Positions 45,001 to 53,585 of a DNA stretch of 64,000 nucleotides are shown piece by piece. Made by a program: the position numbers and the translations under genes. Under the pieces are notes generated by a model that made no database searches, had not been told where the DNA came from, and saw nothing but the letters and a program-made list of their open reading frames with translations. The number at the start of each line of letters is the position of its first letter. Position 1 is the stretch's first letter. This DNA comes from Candidatus Gastranaerophilales bacterium. GTDB taxonomy: Bacteria > Cyanobacteriota > Vampirovibrionia > Gastranaerophilales > Gastranaerophilaceae. The DNA is taken from NCBI GenBank assembly GCA_944325515.1, contig CALVAO010000003.1:1-64000 (forward strand), read 5' to 3'.

Positions 45001-45773
45001 ATTGTAACAGGGTTTATAAACGGCACATCAAGTCTTTGTGCCGGATCGTCTTCTTCATCCAGCTCTGTTCCGAATTCCGGAAGGAATGTGTTGATATCTA
45101 TATTTGCCGTAATGTTTTTGTTTTTATCGCTGAAGAGTTCTGCATATGTTTTAATTTTTGCGGTTTTGCCGTTAAAATAACCAAATCTTAATTCTTCACC
45201 CTTCAGTTCCAGAAAATGTTCTGACTTAAGGTCATTTACAAGAATTCTGTAATTATCAAGTTTTACGTTTGGCACCTTAATTCTTATCCATTTAGGATTA
45301 AAATGAAAAGCGCCTGTTTCTGCGGTTTGCCTTACTTCTTCCAATTCTTGTTCTTTCTGCGGGTTGACAAGAGTTTCGATAAGTTTAACTATTTTGAAAT
45401 TTTCATTGTTAGCTATTTCAAGGTTTACAAAAGGATTTTCTGCTTCAAAGCAGGATACTTTTACTGTCAAAAGCAGTAAACTCGGGAGTGAAATTCTGGT
45501 TTTTATACTTTCTGCAGAAAATAAAAGCGAGCCGTCCGGAAGGTTAATATATATGTTATCAGCTTTCAACCCTGCACCCAGAAGGGGCGTTGTAATTATC
45601 TTAGGATTTTCATAACTAATGTTTATCTTGGCATAATCCTTTGCGAGTTTTTTAACTTCAGTTTCATATTTGTTTAAATTTATTGCGTTTGGAAGAACAA
45701 ATAAAAAACATAAATAAGCTAAAACTAAAAAGCTTGCAATAACAACTCCTAAATATTTAAAAAAAACTTTCAT
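42087..45773 (-). CDS. AsmA-like envelope protein, very large
   Basis: A 1228-residue protein with one N-terminal TM helix (about 6-30, KYLGVVIASFLVLAYLCFLFVL) and a long beta-rich body with repeated short strands such as LKADNIYINLPDGS and DINIKTGTIKFND. The C-terminal part resembles the AsmA C-domain (LKGKVNFDIKNGQFGPFGKIENLIIAEN, SGELNFLDGVCHIDPIT). AsmA/TamB-type proteins span the periplasm and are thought to carry phospholipids to the outer membrane, which supports a diderm cell. The start at 45773 follows GGGAG. A charged tail ends the protein. It stands alone as a transcription unit. Confidence 0.85.
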   Translation of the reverse strand: MKVFFKYLGVVIASFLVLAYLCFLFVLPNAINLNKYETEVKKLAKDYAKINISYENPKIITTPLLGAGLKADNIYINLPDGSLLFSAESIKTRISLPSLLLLTVKVSCFEAENPFVNLEIANNENFKIVKLIETLVNPQKEQELEEVRQTAETGAFHFNPKWIRIKVPNVKLDNYRILVNDLKSEHFLELKGEELRFGYFNGKTAKIKTYAELFSDKNKNITANIDINTFLPEFGTELDEEDDPAQRLDVPFINPVTMYRNYDLKANLDTKLRIRNHRGKITSYGHFNINDITLKVSQLRLPSSYLRAETFGTNVTLDTNIYPVENQNIMLSGKLRYGHNPKLDINIKTGTIKFNDILILSKAFLDSLSIRNELAQIKAEGSLNADCYIKTNFKKINSSGSVIVKNGGVSVRNLGRVLSDANINIKLDNNILDIRNSSINAGGYPVNIDGKIDEKSVADINIKANKIPLPILFNAFAPQNLRNTYKLSSGMAAIDLSLKGKLKDAQAGLKFGLNNLKIGNKNFVVNNTKLVAEFVQDKKDLRGKIDNSGFEITMPKTNSTISIPLLNIELADDNINIKENSILLNNKSQIKYSGGVIDYKQLESINFTAQGSVNTDDLVQLIGREFKPFIHSQGSIPVKLTLDGDKRKQTLFVQALADKANFITPVDFNNLANLNTSLQSVIDFKENRIKIKKTGLYTRTVTVDEKGNEVVNLNEVFGIDGTIAGKTINLIKITMPKALQGKIYAFPNSDLTINGRAFIFGEAVSPRMRGGFEVRNLAIPELLLTLRQANLQLRGHHADFEVKDLILNESDIQTQGTVSLLPSSVLNITKLDVSSRYLNVDKLMKVVEKAMNYVPKTSNSNASSSAPADIPIVVQNGTINLSRIISGKIDIKNIMARISMARNVFFIRNMRANIFKGRVNGNISINLITMLLNINVNGRGIDVNQALNDAVNMKDTLSGTASFNTDISLSGSTYQEQVKSLKGKVNFDIKNGQFGPFGKIENLIIAENIRESQFFQTALGGIISGLTTIDTTHFSDLSGELNFLDGVCHIDPITSLGDILSLHIFGDFDILRNYADMKVRARMASLISNLLGPIGAINPANLINSAASLNIVTAKAFSIFCEMIPENEMAVIPSFANSYVDNAATKFQLVVRGDAAKPLTLIKSFKWLATETEYQNAVDYVNSIPEPVEGSEATTIEEVVQEAEAEKKTLKYKIKHMFKKEDQKIDGE

Positions 45774-45990
45774 CACATACTCCCGTAATTCATATCCATA
45801 CAAGAGATTATACCACAAAAAGCCGCCAATTTTTAAAACATTTTAAATAAAAAGTTTAAAAAGCAGCGGATTTCAGAATCTGCTTAAATGTAACATTTGC
45901 TTTCAATTGTAAAGATTTTGTAAGAACTTGACATGTTTTTGGTAAAATTAAAAAAGTTGGATATTATAGCCGAATTAAGGAAAAGAGATT

Positions 45991-47493
45991 ATGAAGAAAT
46001 TTTTGTTTACTTTATTTTGTATGTTTATGACTTTAACTTCTGCACAGGCAATGAGTGTTGATGCTTTTATGGATAAACATATAGCTCCGATTTCGGATGC
46101 TGTCGCCCGTCTTATATTTTTCCCGATAAAGATATGCGGCTATGATGTTCCGATAATTATTTTCTGGATTCTTATTGCAGGATTCTTCTTTACTATATAT
46201 TTTAAAGGAATTTCTGTATGGGGATTTAAACATGCAATAGATATAATCAGAAAACCTGCAGAAAAAAATCATGACGGCTGCGGAGAAGTTTCATCATTCC
46301 AGGCACTTGCAACAGCTCTTTCCGGAACAATCGGTATCGGAAGTATTGCAGGTGTTGCAATTTCGATTTCAATTGGCGGTCCGGGTGCTGCATTCTGGAT
46401 TTTTGCCGGAGCATTACTCGGTATGTCAATCAAGTTTGTTGAAGCAACGCTTGCAGTAAAATACAGAAGATTTAATCTTGACGGTTCTGTATCGGGCGGT
46501 CCGATGCACTATATTGCACACGGACTTACCAGAAAGAAAATGCGCTGGTTAGGTCAGCCTTTATCTGTTGTGTATGCGATTCTTTGTATAGGCGGCGGTA
46601 TCACAGGCGGAAATATGATTCAAATTAACCAGACTGCACACCAGATGGTATTTATTACAGGCGGTGAACATAGTTTTCTGCAAGGCTTTACGTGGGTTGT
46701 AGGACTTGTCGTTGCCGTACTTATCGGAATGGTTATAGTAGGCGGTATTAAGAGCATAGCAAAAGTTACAACAATCTTAACTCCTACAATGTGTGTTATG
46801 TACATCGTATCCGGTTTAATTGTTATTTTTGCCAATTTTGTAAATATACCTCACGCTATTATGCTTATTTTAAAAGAAGCATTCCATCCTACAGCAGTTG
46901 CAGGCGGTATATTTGGAACTATTATTATAGGTTTAAGACGTTCTGTTCAGTGTAACGAAGCCGGTACCGGTGCTGCTGCAATTGTTTATGCTACAGCACA
47001 AACAAAAGAACCTGTTTCTCAAGGGTTTGTAGCTTTAATTGAAACCTTCTTAACAGGTGTTTTATGTTTATTTACATCTTTTGCAATTGTATTTTCCGGT
47101 GCCTGCACACAGGCAACAAAAGAAATTTCCGGTATTGAACTTGCATCTAATGCATTCCAATCTGTAATTCCGTTCTTTCCGGTTATACTTTCCGCAATTG
47201 CTATTATGTTTGCTTTATCAACATTAATTTCATGGGCTTATTACGGTCAGAAAGCCTGGACATTCTTGTTCGGTGAAGGTAAAAAACGTGTTCTTGCGTT
47301 TAACCTTATATATTGTCTGTTTATTATTATAGGCTCTGCAATGAATGTTAAATCAGTAATTGATATTACAGACGCTATGATGATTGCGCTTTGTGTTCCT
47401 AATATTATTGTTCTATATATTTTATGTCCGGAAATTAAACGCGATTTGAAATCTTATCTTGAAAGACATAAGATGAATTTTATGAAATTCTAA
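45991..47493 (+). CDS. Alanine/glycine:cation symporter (AGCS family)
   Basis: A 500-residue inner-membrane symporter for alanine or glycine with sodium. The first 20 residues (MKKFLFTLFCMFMTLTSAQA) look like a cleavable signal peptide, seen in some family members. Core motifs are FQALATALSGTIGIGSIAGVA, GPGAAFWIFAGALLGMSIKFVEATLAV, VSGGPMHYIAHG, NEAGTGAAAIVYATA and TLISWAYYGQKAW, and about 11 helices are predicted. AAGGAAAAGAG precedes the ATG. It stands alone; a role in amino acid uptake in the gut is inferred. Confidence 0.93.
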   Translation: MKKFLFTLFCMFMTLTSAQAMSVDAFMDKHIAPISDAVARLIFFPIKICGYDVPIIIFWILIAGFFFTIYFKGISVWGFKHAIDIIRKPAEKNHDGCGEVSSFQALATALSGTIGIGSIAGVAISISIGGPGAAFWIFAGALLGMSIKFVEATLAVKYRRFNLDGSVSGGPMHYIAHGLTRKKMRWLGQPLSVVYAILCIGGGITGGNMIQINQTAHQMVFITGGEHSFLQGFTWVVGLVVAVLIGMVIVGGIKSIAKVTTILTPTMCVMYIVSGLIVIFANFVNIPHAIMLILKEAFHPTAVAGGIFGTIIIGLRRSVQCNEAGTGAAAIVYATAQTKEPVSQGFVALIETFLTGVLCLFTSFAIVFSGACTQATKEISGIELASNAFQSVIPFFPVILSAIAIMFALSTLISWAYYGQKAWTFLFGEGKKRVLAFNLIYCLFIIIGSAMNVKSVIDITDAMMIALCVPNIIVLYILCPEIKRDLKSYLERHKMNFMKF

Positions 47494-47527
47494 TAAATCC
47501 TAATATAAAAGCTAAACAGCTCTCTGA

Positions 47528-47761
47528 TTAGACATTATCTTTATTAAGGTGGTGTCTAATTGCTTTATTAAAATTCTCACTGAATTTTTTTATGCCCTCC
47601 GGAGTCTGAAAAACAGCAAGTTTGTTGCCTTCAGTATCAACGGCATAGCGCATTATCGGATCATATTTGTTGGAAGGCTTGACGTAAACATAACTTATGC
47701 CGTATTTGCTTTGGGGAGATATTTTAACCAGACCGTCAGCTGTTTTATCTTTTATTGTCAT
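47528..47761 (-). CDS. Small protein of unknown function
   Basis: A 77-residue protein, MTIKDKTADGLVKISPQSKY at the N-terminus, with a beta-rich first half (YGISYVYVKPSNKYDPIMRYAVDTEGN type) and a helical basic tail (FSENFNKAIRHHLNK). No signal peptide or tag. It overlaps the upstream tagged gene by 17 bp, and GGAG lies just before the ATG, so the two are coupled. No family is recognised; the pair may act together. Confidence 0.6.
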   Translation of the reverse strand: MTIKDKTADGLVKISPQSKYGISYVYVKPSNKYDPIMRYAVDTEGNKLAVFQTPEGIKKFSENFNKAIRHHLNKDNV

Positions 47762-48224
47762 AACTCCGCGTGAATCTTTCTGTTTTGTACCTTGAACTTA
47801 TCATAAGCTTTTCGCATATTTTGTCATAAATATTCTTGTGTGAATTTTTTACGGCTTTATTTTTTGTGCGATTACCGGCTATAAAATCCATTAACTCGCG
47901 TGTTTTTGTTATGACTCTCGGCTTGTTTTTCGCAATGTATTCTTCTGCAGCTTCCGGATGATAACTGTCAAAACGGAGTTTTGTGTCGATTTCCGGCATA
48001 TATTTAAATCTCATGCCATTTGCTTTGATATAATTAGCTGCATTATAGTCCTTGCTGTTTTTTAACACATATAAAATATTATCTTTTCTGCCAAAATTTT
48101 CCATAATAATTCTGCCGTTTCCGCCTACGGTTTTTTCAAAACCCTCACGCATTTCCGGACCGAATTTACTGAAATTTAATATAAAAGCTCCGCGAAAATT
48201 TGTAGAAGATACATTATTATTCAT
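47745..48224 (-). CDS. Tagged protein of unknown function
   Basis: A 159-residue basic protein. The N-terminus MNNNVSSTNFRGAFILN carries the N-F-x-G tag at Phe10. The rest has no signal peptide or membrane helix; a helical Lys-rich C-terminus (KNKAVKNSHKNIYDKICEKL) follows. AAAGGCGG lies before the ATG. The downstream 77-residue gene overlaps it. No family is recognised. Confidence 0.65.
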   Translation of the reverse strand: MNNNVSSTNFRGAFILNFSKFGPEMREGFEKTVGGNGRIIMENFGRKDNILYVLKNSKDYNAANYIKANGMRFKYMPEIDTKLRFDSYHPEAAEEYIAKNKPRVITKTRELMDFIAGNRTKNKAVKNSHKNIYDKICEKLMISSRYKTERFTRSYDNKR

Positions 48225-48269
48225 ATTACCGCCTTTCTAAAGGTTTAAAAAAACGTAAAATTTTTTTTG

Positions 48270-48644
48270 CTAGATACAATTTTTAATATGCTGTTCTAAC
48301 TTATTCAAAATCTCATCATCAATAATATGTTCAATCTTACAGGCAGCTTCTTCTGCCAAATTGTGATTTACCCCCAGAACTTTTTCAAAAAACACGGATA
48401 AAGTTTCGTGTTTCTTTATCACTTCTTTTGCCTTTTTTACCCCTTCATCAGTTATTGAAATAGTGCCGTACCTTCCGTAGTTAATCAGTCCGGACTGTTC
48501 AAGTTTTTGCAATGCTTCTGTTACTGATGCCCTTGAAACATTAAGACGTCTGGATACATCAATAGCTTTAACCTTTTTTTCTTTATTATAAATGGTGTAA
48601 ACAGCTTCAATATAATCTTCTAAGCTTGAAGAGATTTGAGCCAT
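48270..48644 (-). CDS. DtxR/MntR-family metal-dependent regulator
   Basis: A 124-residue regulator with an N-terminal winged helix (SSLEDYIEAVYTIYNKEKKVKAIDVSRRLNVSRASVTEAL core) and a dimerisation/metal domain (ETLSVFFEKVLGVNHNLAEEAACKIEHIIDDEILNKL core) with His and Glu ligands of the MntR type. There is no C-terminal SH3-like domain, so it resembles MntR more than DtxR. The start at 48644 follows AGGAGG. It overlaps the folC stop by 25 bp. Manganese or iron sensing is inferred; the targets are not visible here. Confidence 0.9.
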   Translation of the reverse strand: MAQISSSLEDYIEAVYTIYNKEKKVKAIDVSRRLNVSRASVTEALQKLEQSGLINYGRYGTISITDEGVKKAKEVIKKHETLSVFFEKVLGVNHNLAEEAACKIEHIIDDEILNKLEQHIKNCI

Positions 48645-49774
48645 TTCATGCCTCCTATCATATAAAAAGACCCGCATATTATATTTAATTTGTCCGGTGT
48701 AAGTACTGTTTCGTTTCTGTACGGTTCTGCACCTGCCGGACAATTTTTTAAAAGTATATCATAATCACATGCATTTGGATAGTCAAAGCTGTTTAGATAA
48801 ACTTCGTCGTCTGCTCTAAATAATGCGTTCATCATTTTTGGAAAATCTTTGTTCTTTAAACATCCGAAAACAAACCTGCGTTTTTCATTCGGGAAATAAT
48901 AATCAAGATTATCTCTCAATGCTTTTATGCTGTTCGGATTATGTGAAGCGTCAACTATAAGATTTTGTTCCGGAAAATACTGAAATCTGCATGGGTTTTT
49001 AACTTTTTTCAAAGCTTCGGCAATAGTTTCGCTGCTGATATTTTTGAATAAATAATTAACAGCATTGATAACAAGAGCCAGATTTTCTTGCTGGTGCAAG
49101 CCTTTAAGCGAAAGAGCTTCAGTAAATTCTGGATTGACAAAAGGTGCAGCAAGAATAAAGAGAGAATCCATTTCATCTGCTTTATCTTTTATGGCTTCAT
49201 AACCTTCCGATGTAATAACGGGACAGCCTTTTTTTATTATTCCCGCCTTTTCAAAGGCTATTTCATCTTTAGTTTTTCCGAGCCTTTCTGTGTGATCTAA
49301 ATCGATATGCGTAATTATTGAACAGAGATTATCTTTTATAACGTTTGTTGCGTCAAATCTCCCTCCCAGTCCTGTTTCCAGAATAACTATATCAACATTG
49401 TTACGGGCGAAATACAGAAACATCATAACAGTAAGGATTTCAAATTCCGTAAGGTGAATACCGCATCCGCATATTTCGTTTATATATTTTTCAAACTCAT
49501 CTTGTGGAATTTCTTTGCCGTTAATTTTTATTCTCTCTGTATAATCCCAAATATGCGGGCTTGTGTAGAGTCCGGTTTTGTATCCGGCTTCTCTTAGAAT
49601 AGCATCAAGCATTGTACAAACAGAGCCTTTGCCGTTTGTTCCCGCAACATGAATATATTTGAGTTTATACTGCGGGTTTCTGAATTTTTCCAGAGCGGAA
49701 GATATTCTGTCCAGCCCCAGATTAATATAGAACTTGCCTTTGCTTGTTAAAAGTTTTACCGCATCGTTGTACAT
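48620..49774 (-). CDS. folC: Folylpolyglutamate/dihydrofolate synthase
   Basis: Adds glutamate to folates and, in many bacteria, to dihydropteroate. The 384-residue protein has the ATP loop IHVAGTNGKGSVCTMLDAILREAG near residue 45, the LYTSPHIWDYTERIKING segment, ETGLGGRFDATNV, DHTERLGKTKDEIAFEKAGI and the C-domain DASHNPNSIKAL. The start at 49774 fits the family (M-x-Y-x-x-A) and has AAAGAG nearby; an in-frame ATG at 49792 is the alternative. The C-terminal sequence overlaps the MntR-like start, so the two are coupled. It is about 40 residues shorter than E. coli FolC. Confidence 0.93.
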   Translation of the reverse strand: MYNDAVKLLTSKGKFYINLGLDRISSALEKFRNPQYKLKYIHVAGTNGKGSVCTMLDAILREAGYKTGLYTSPHIWDYTERIKINGKEIPQDEFEKYINEICGCGIHLTEFEILTVMMFLYFARNNVDIVILETGLGGRFDATNVIKDNLCSIITHIDLDHTERLGKTKDEIAFEKAGIIKKGCPVITSEGYEAIKDKADEMDSLFILAAPFVNPEFTEALSLKGLHQQENLALVINAVNYLFKNISSETIAEALKKVKNPCRFQYFPEQNLIVDASHNPNSIKALRDNLDYYFPNEKRRFVFGCLKNKDFPKMMNALFRADDEVYLNSFDYPNACDYDILLKNCPAGAEPYRNETVLTPDKLNIICGSFYMIGGMKWLKSLQA

Positions 49775-49908
49775 AGTTATTCTCTTTGTCATTTTGCCGG
49801 AAACAATACCGGTTTTTCTTCATTTGCAGTTTTCACTTATACTATACATTAGAAAAACTTTGCTGTACACTCTGCTAAATAAGTAATAATAGTTTCTAGG
49901 AGTTAACA

Positions 49909-50035
49909 AAAATACTAATTTTCTAATTTTTGTGTAAAGTTTTATTAACATACTCATAATATTAGTCAAAAAATAATCTTTTGATGTTTTAATAGTCATG
50001 TGTAGTATAAAAATTACTATATAAAAGGTTAGGGC
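49909..50035 (+). promoter_or_regulatory. Duplicated promoter region of the first M16-like gene
   Basis: This interval is nearly identical to 57646-57772 in front of the second M16-like gene, including ATTAGTCAAAAAATAAT, GATGTTTTAATAGTCATGTG and TAGTATAAAAATTACTATAT. TTGATG with TATAAA (spacing about 19) is a candidate promoter; TATATAAAAGG lies next to the start. A weak AAGG/AGGG precedes the ATG. Confidence 0.6.
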
Positions 50036-51460
50036 ATGATAAATCCAATCAGCATTAGTACAAATCCTATTTTTTATCAAAGCAAGCAGGCAAAAGAAAC
50101 GAAGCCCGCAAATGTTTCAGCCTCAAATTTTGAACTTTCCGATTACAAAATAGGGCAGGCAATTTTAGCTAGAAACAATATTTCCTTCCGCAACCTTGTA
50201 GTCCCAATTGAAGTTACAGACAAATACAACAAAAAAATTGAAGGCAAAGACCATCTGGATTTACCTAATGTGCATATTTATGAGTATCCGGATACGAATT
50301 TAACATTAGTACTTAACTTGGCAGATAAAATCAAAAACCCTATTGTATCAATGACTTTAAATAACCAAGAACAATCAGAATATAACCCAATTATGTCAAA
50401 TCTTTTAAAAATAATAATTAATAAACGTTTTTTACAAACCTTTGGAGCTGATACATATTATGAAAATGAGGGTAATGTTATTTCATATTTTCAATTAAAT
50501 AATCAGGATGCAGTAAAAAATATTTCCCAATTAAATAAAATCATTTTTAATACAAAGTTTAATAAAATAGAACTTGAAATGGCAAAAAAAAATCTAATTA
50601 AATATATTAATTCTGATGAATATAATAATACAAATATAGATATGAAATATTTATATAAATCTTCTGATTTTAAATCTAATAATGAATTAACAAAAGAAAT
50701 TAACTCTGTTACTCTCTATAACATACAAAACTATCAAGATAATTGTTTAAAGAATTCAGAAGGAATGGCACAGGTTGTCATTCCTAAAAATTCTTTTGTA
50801 AAAGATCAAAATAAAATTTTACAATCAATTAACAAAAATATACCTATAAAACTTAAACCTCAAAATAGTACAGAAGATATGCAAAAATTTATTCCCAATA
50901 CTCAATTGGTTTGTATAAGAGATCTACCTGACAGTTATCCATTAAATTTTAACTACAAAATTTCTTTTAATAATACTAAAGAGAGTCTTATTGGCGAAAT
51001 TGCAGAACTTATTTTAACAGGTGATAATTATATTGTATTAGAAAAATATTATAAAGATCCCATAGAAATAAGAAATCCTAAACAAACTAATACATGTTTG
51101 TATTGGAAAATAAATACTGATATAGCGCCAAATCAAGATATAAATGAAAAAGAAGAATATAAAAAATTCCAAAAATATGTCAACAACATTTATCAATCAG
51201 ATTTTGCTAATGAATTAGAAGAATATAAAAATTTACTAAAAGATGATTATAAATATGATTTACAAGAAAATGAAAATGCCCTGGAAAGGTGTAAGCCTTT
51301 TCTTATAGATGAATATTTCCAAATTTATGAATTAATAAATTCTATAACAGAACAGGATATAAAAAATTTTATAAGAAAATTTATTATAGAGCAAAAACCT
51401 GTTATTCACATAAATGATACAAAAAAATATGAGGAATATAATCATGATAAAACCAATTAG
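50036..51460 (+). CDS. M16 peptidase-like protein, probably catalytically inactive
   Basis: A 474-residue protein. The first 52 residues are a polar N-terminal module ending NNISFRN (tag-like, Phe51). From about residue 60 it resembles M16 (pitrilysin/insulinase) halves: the strand LPNVHIYEYPDTNLTLVLN, then the ALDIFNKII-like helix pattern with KIELEMAKKNLIKYINSDEYN and the repeated LYNIQNYQDNCLKNSE helix-strand. The HxxEH zinc motif of active M16 enzymes is absent, so it is likely a scaffold or binding homologue. It is coupled to the AAA gene that follows (17-bp overlap). Its N-terminal 88 residues match the paralogue at 57773 closely, after which they diverge. Confidence 0.7.
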   Translation: MINPISISTNPIFYQSKQAKETKPANVSASNFELSDYKIGQAILARNNISFRNLVVPIEVTDKYNKKIEGKDHLDLPNVHIYEYPDTNLTLVLNLADKIKNPIVSMTLNNQEQSEYNPIMSNLLKIIINKRFLQTFGADTYYENEGNVISYFQLNNQDAVKNISQLNKIIFNTKFNKIELEMAKKNLIKYINSDEYNNTNIDMKYLYKSSDFKSNNELTKEINSVTLYNIQNYQDNCLKNSEGMAQVVIPKNSFVKDQNKILQSINKNIPIKLKPQNSTEDMQKFIPNTQLVCIRDLPDSYPLNFNYKISFNNTKESLIGEIAELILTGDNYIVLEKYYKDPIEIRNPKQTNTCLYWKINTDIAPNQDINEKEEYKKFQKYVNNIYQSDFANELEEYKNLLKDDYKYDLQENENALERCKPFLIDEYFQIYELINSITEQDIKNFIRKFIIEQKPVIHINDTKKYEEYNHDKTN

Positions 51461-53582
51461 CTCTGCAATACATAGGACGCAATGTAAAAATATTTTTCAA
51501 AAATTAACTAATAATATTTTACGTACAAAAAAAAATCAAAGTATTGCTAACTTAAAGTATGTTGTGCCATATGTTGCAGTACCAATTGTTGCATATAATA
51601 CTAAGACAGATGCTAATGAACGTAAGTTAGCTCAAAATTTAGAAAAAGGGAAAGCACATACTCCTGTAACTGATAATACAGAAACAAATACCAAAGCATT
51701 ACGCAAAGCTGGAATTAGAAAAAAGGATATCAATAAAGAGCTTGATAAAGATGGAAACTTAAAAAATGAATCAACAAAAAAAGATTTAGATTCAAAGAAG
51801 ATTTCTCATAAAGGTGCCCCAGACGACCAGCACTTTGAACCTGCAGACGCTTCATATAATGGCGAAACATATGGAGATATGCCAAAGGTATATGAGCCGG
51901 AAACTGGTATACAAGGAATTTCCCAGCACGCAGAAATTCCAAATTTTGATGATGCTATAAGCGGAACTCCTATTTCTGCATCGCTTGCAGAGGTTGCAGA
52001 TATGCTTGATAATCCAATTTTAACGGGCGTTGCTGCCGAATTACTTCCGGGTACAAAATTCTTAAAACCCGCTAAAGACCTCTTTGACGGAGACTTTGAA
52101 AAAGCAGCAGTAGGAACAGCAACGAGAGCCGGAGAGATTCTTGTTTCTCCGTTTAAGCTTGGCTGGGCTGCGTTTGGAGCGTTTTCCGGCACTGTATCGT
52201 GGCTTGCGGGTAATAGGGGCGAAGGTACAGGTTTCTTTGGCGGTGCTAAAAGAGCTTCTCTTATGTGGGCAAAACAGAGGAATAAAGCAGAAAATGCAGT
52301 ACTAGGCAGAGAAGAAGCGGATCCAGATAAAGGTCAAAAAGAAAAGAAACAAATTTATGAAGAAGCAACTCAAAAAGATGTGGATAATATAAGAACAAGT
52401 ACCCGAAAGGCAATAGAAAGAGAAAATGAGATAAGAAAAAAGGACGCTGAGCAATCTTCAAAAGAGCTGGAGGCTTTAAAAGGAACAGCAAGAAGAAAAG
52501 CTCAAGAAGCCGATAGGATATCTGCAAGAGCAAATTCCCGAATTCAAGAGAATAATGCTCAAGTTACTAATGCACGGCAATATTATCAACAACTTATCAT
52601 TGAAAAAAATAATTCTTTTAAATATATGCAAGACACTATGGCGCAAATAGATTCAGAAATTAGCAATGCACGAGCGCATTATGATAAAAAATTGCAACAA
52701 GAATTGACTAAGCAAAAAGCTATATTAGAAAGACAAATGAAACAAGTTTCTGATGAGGTGCTTGCAAATGCAAATTACATAATTGAAACTGTTAGAAAAT
52801 ATGAAGCCCTGTATCAAAAAACTAATCATAAAGGCTTTGGTAAAATTGCAGGGTATGATAATATCAAACAAGAATTAACAAAAATGTTTGGTGTGCCGCT
52901 ATTAAAAAAACAAAATGTTCCAAATGCAATACTATTATACGGGCAGAAAGGAAGTGGTAAAAATCTTTTTGGAGCAGCAATGGCTACACAATTCGATTGC
53001 TATGATGGAGGCAGTATGTTGCTAAAAATCGGAGATGATCTGAATTTTGATAAATTGATGGAAATAGCAGAAGATGCCCGGGCGAAATTTGTAAAAACAG
53101 GTAAAAGAACTATTATACAAATAAATGAAGTTGAATATTTCGGTAATAATCAAACTACATCATTCTTCAAAAGACTAAAAGGTAGACCGAAAAATTTTGC
53201 GGAATTTTTGTCTAATTGTGCAGATAAATATGGTTGCACAATCATGGCATCAACAAATTCGCCGGAAGAAATTGATAAACCGGTATTAGAACAAATGAAA
53301 CCCCTATATGTTCCACCGGCAAACCGTGACGACATAGCTAAGATTCTTAAACATCATGTAGATGGCAAAGAAACCGGTAAAATTGATTATGAAAAATTGG
53401 CAGATAAATTAATAGAAAAAGCCGGTAATGGTGCATTTAGCAATGCACGTTTAGAAAATATAGTTTACAAAGTCAAAACCACTTATAAAATGATTACACA
53501 AGAATTATTAGAAGATGAAATTAACCAGAGAATGCCTGACATATCTCGAGAAGATATAGAAGTGTATGCTAAAAGGATTTAA
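51444..53582 (+). CDS. Coiled-coil AAA ATPase-like protein with altered Walker motifs
   Basis: A 712-residue protein; the start at 51444 follows GAGG. It has a hydrophobic segment near 47-62, an acidic/polar linker, a Gly-rich hydrophobic region (FKLGWAAFGAFSGTVSWLAG) near 233-252, a long coiled coil (about 290-455) and a C-terminal AAA domain. The Walker A is GQKGSGKN (about 500), the Walker B is QINEVEYF (Asn in place of the Asp before Glu, about 560), and sensor 1 is ASTNSPEEID. The changes suggest weak or absent hydrolysis. It sits directly before a second, intact AAA protein (4-nt gap); together they may form a hetero-oligomer. Confidence 0.78.
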   Translation: MIKPISSAIHRTQCKNIFQKLTNNILRTKKNQSIANLKYVVPYVAVPIVAYNTKTDANERKLAQNLEKGKAHTPVTDNTETNTKALRKAGIRKKDINKELDKDGNLKNESTKKDLDSKKISHKGAPDDQHFEPADASYNGETYGDMPKVYEPETGIQGISQHAEIPNFDDAISGTPISASLAEVADMLDNPILTGVAAELLPGTKFLKPAKDLFDGDFEKAAVGTATRAGEILVSPFKLGWAAFGAFSGTVSWLAGNRGEGTGFFGGAKRASLMWAKQRNKAENAVLGREEADPDKGQKEKKQIYEEATQKDVDNIRTSTRKAIERENEIRKKDAEQSSKELEALKGTARRKAQEADRISARANSRIQENNAQVTNARQYYQQLIIEKNNSFKYMQDTMAQIDSEISNARAHYDKKLQQELTKQKAILERQMKQVSDEVLANANYIIETVRKYEALYQKTNHKGFGKIAGYDNIKQELTKMFGVPLLKKQNVPNAILLYGQKGSGKNLFGAAMATQFDCYDGGSMLLKIGDDLNFDKLMEIAEDARAKFVKTGKRTIIQINEVEYFGNNQTTSFFKRLKGRPKNFAEFLSNCADKYGCTIMASTNSPEEIDKPVLEQMKPLYVPPANRDDIAKILKHHVDGKETGKIDYEKLADKLIEKAGNGAFSNARLENIVYKVKTTYKMITQELLEDEINQRMPDISREDIEVYAKRI

Positions 53583-53585
53583 ACT

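Noticed and set aside
48688-48745. TGTCCGGT and CCGGACAA in close inverted order, like the ends of the dispersed repeat
   Set aside because: Both lie within the folC coding sequence, which is intact, and the inner sequence does not match the other copies.
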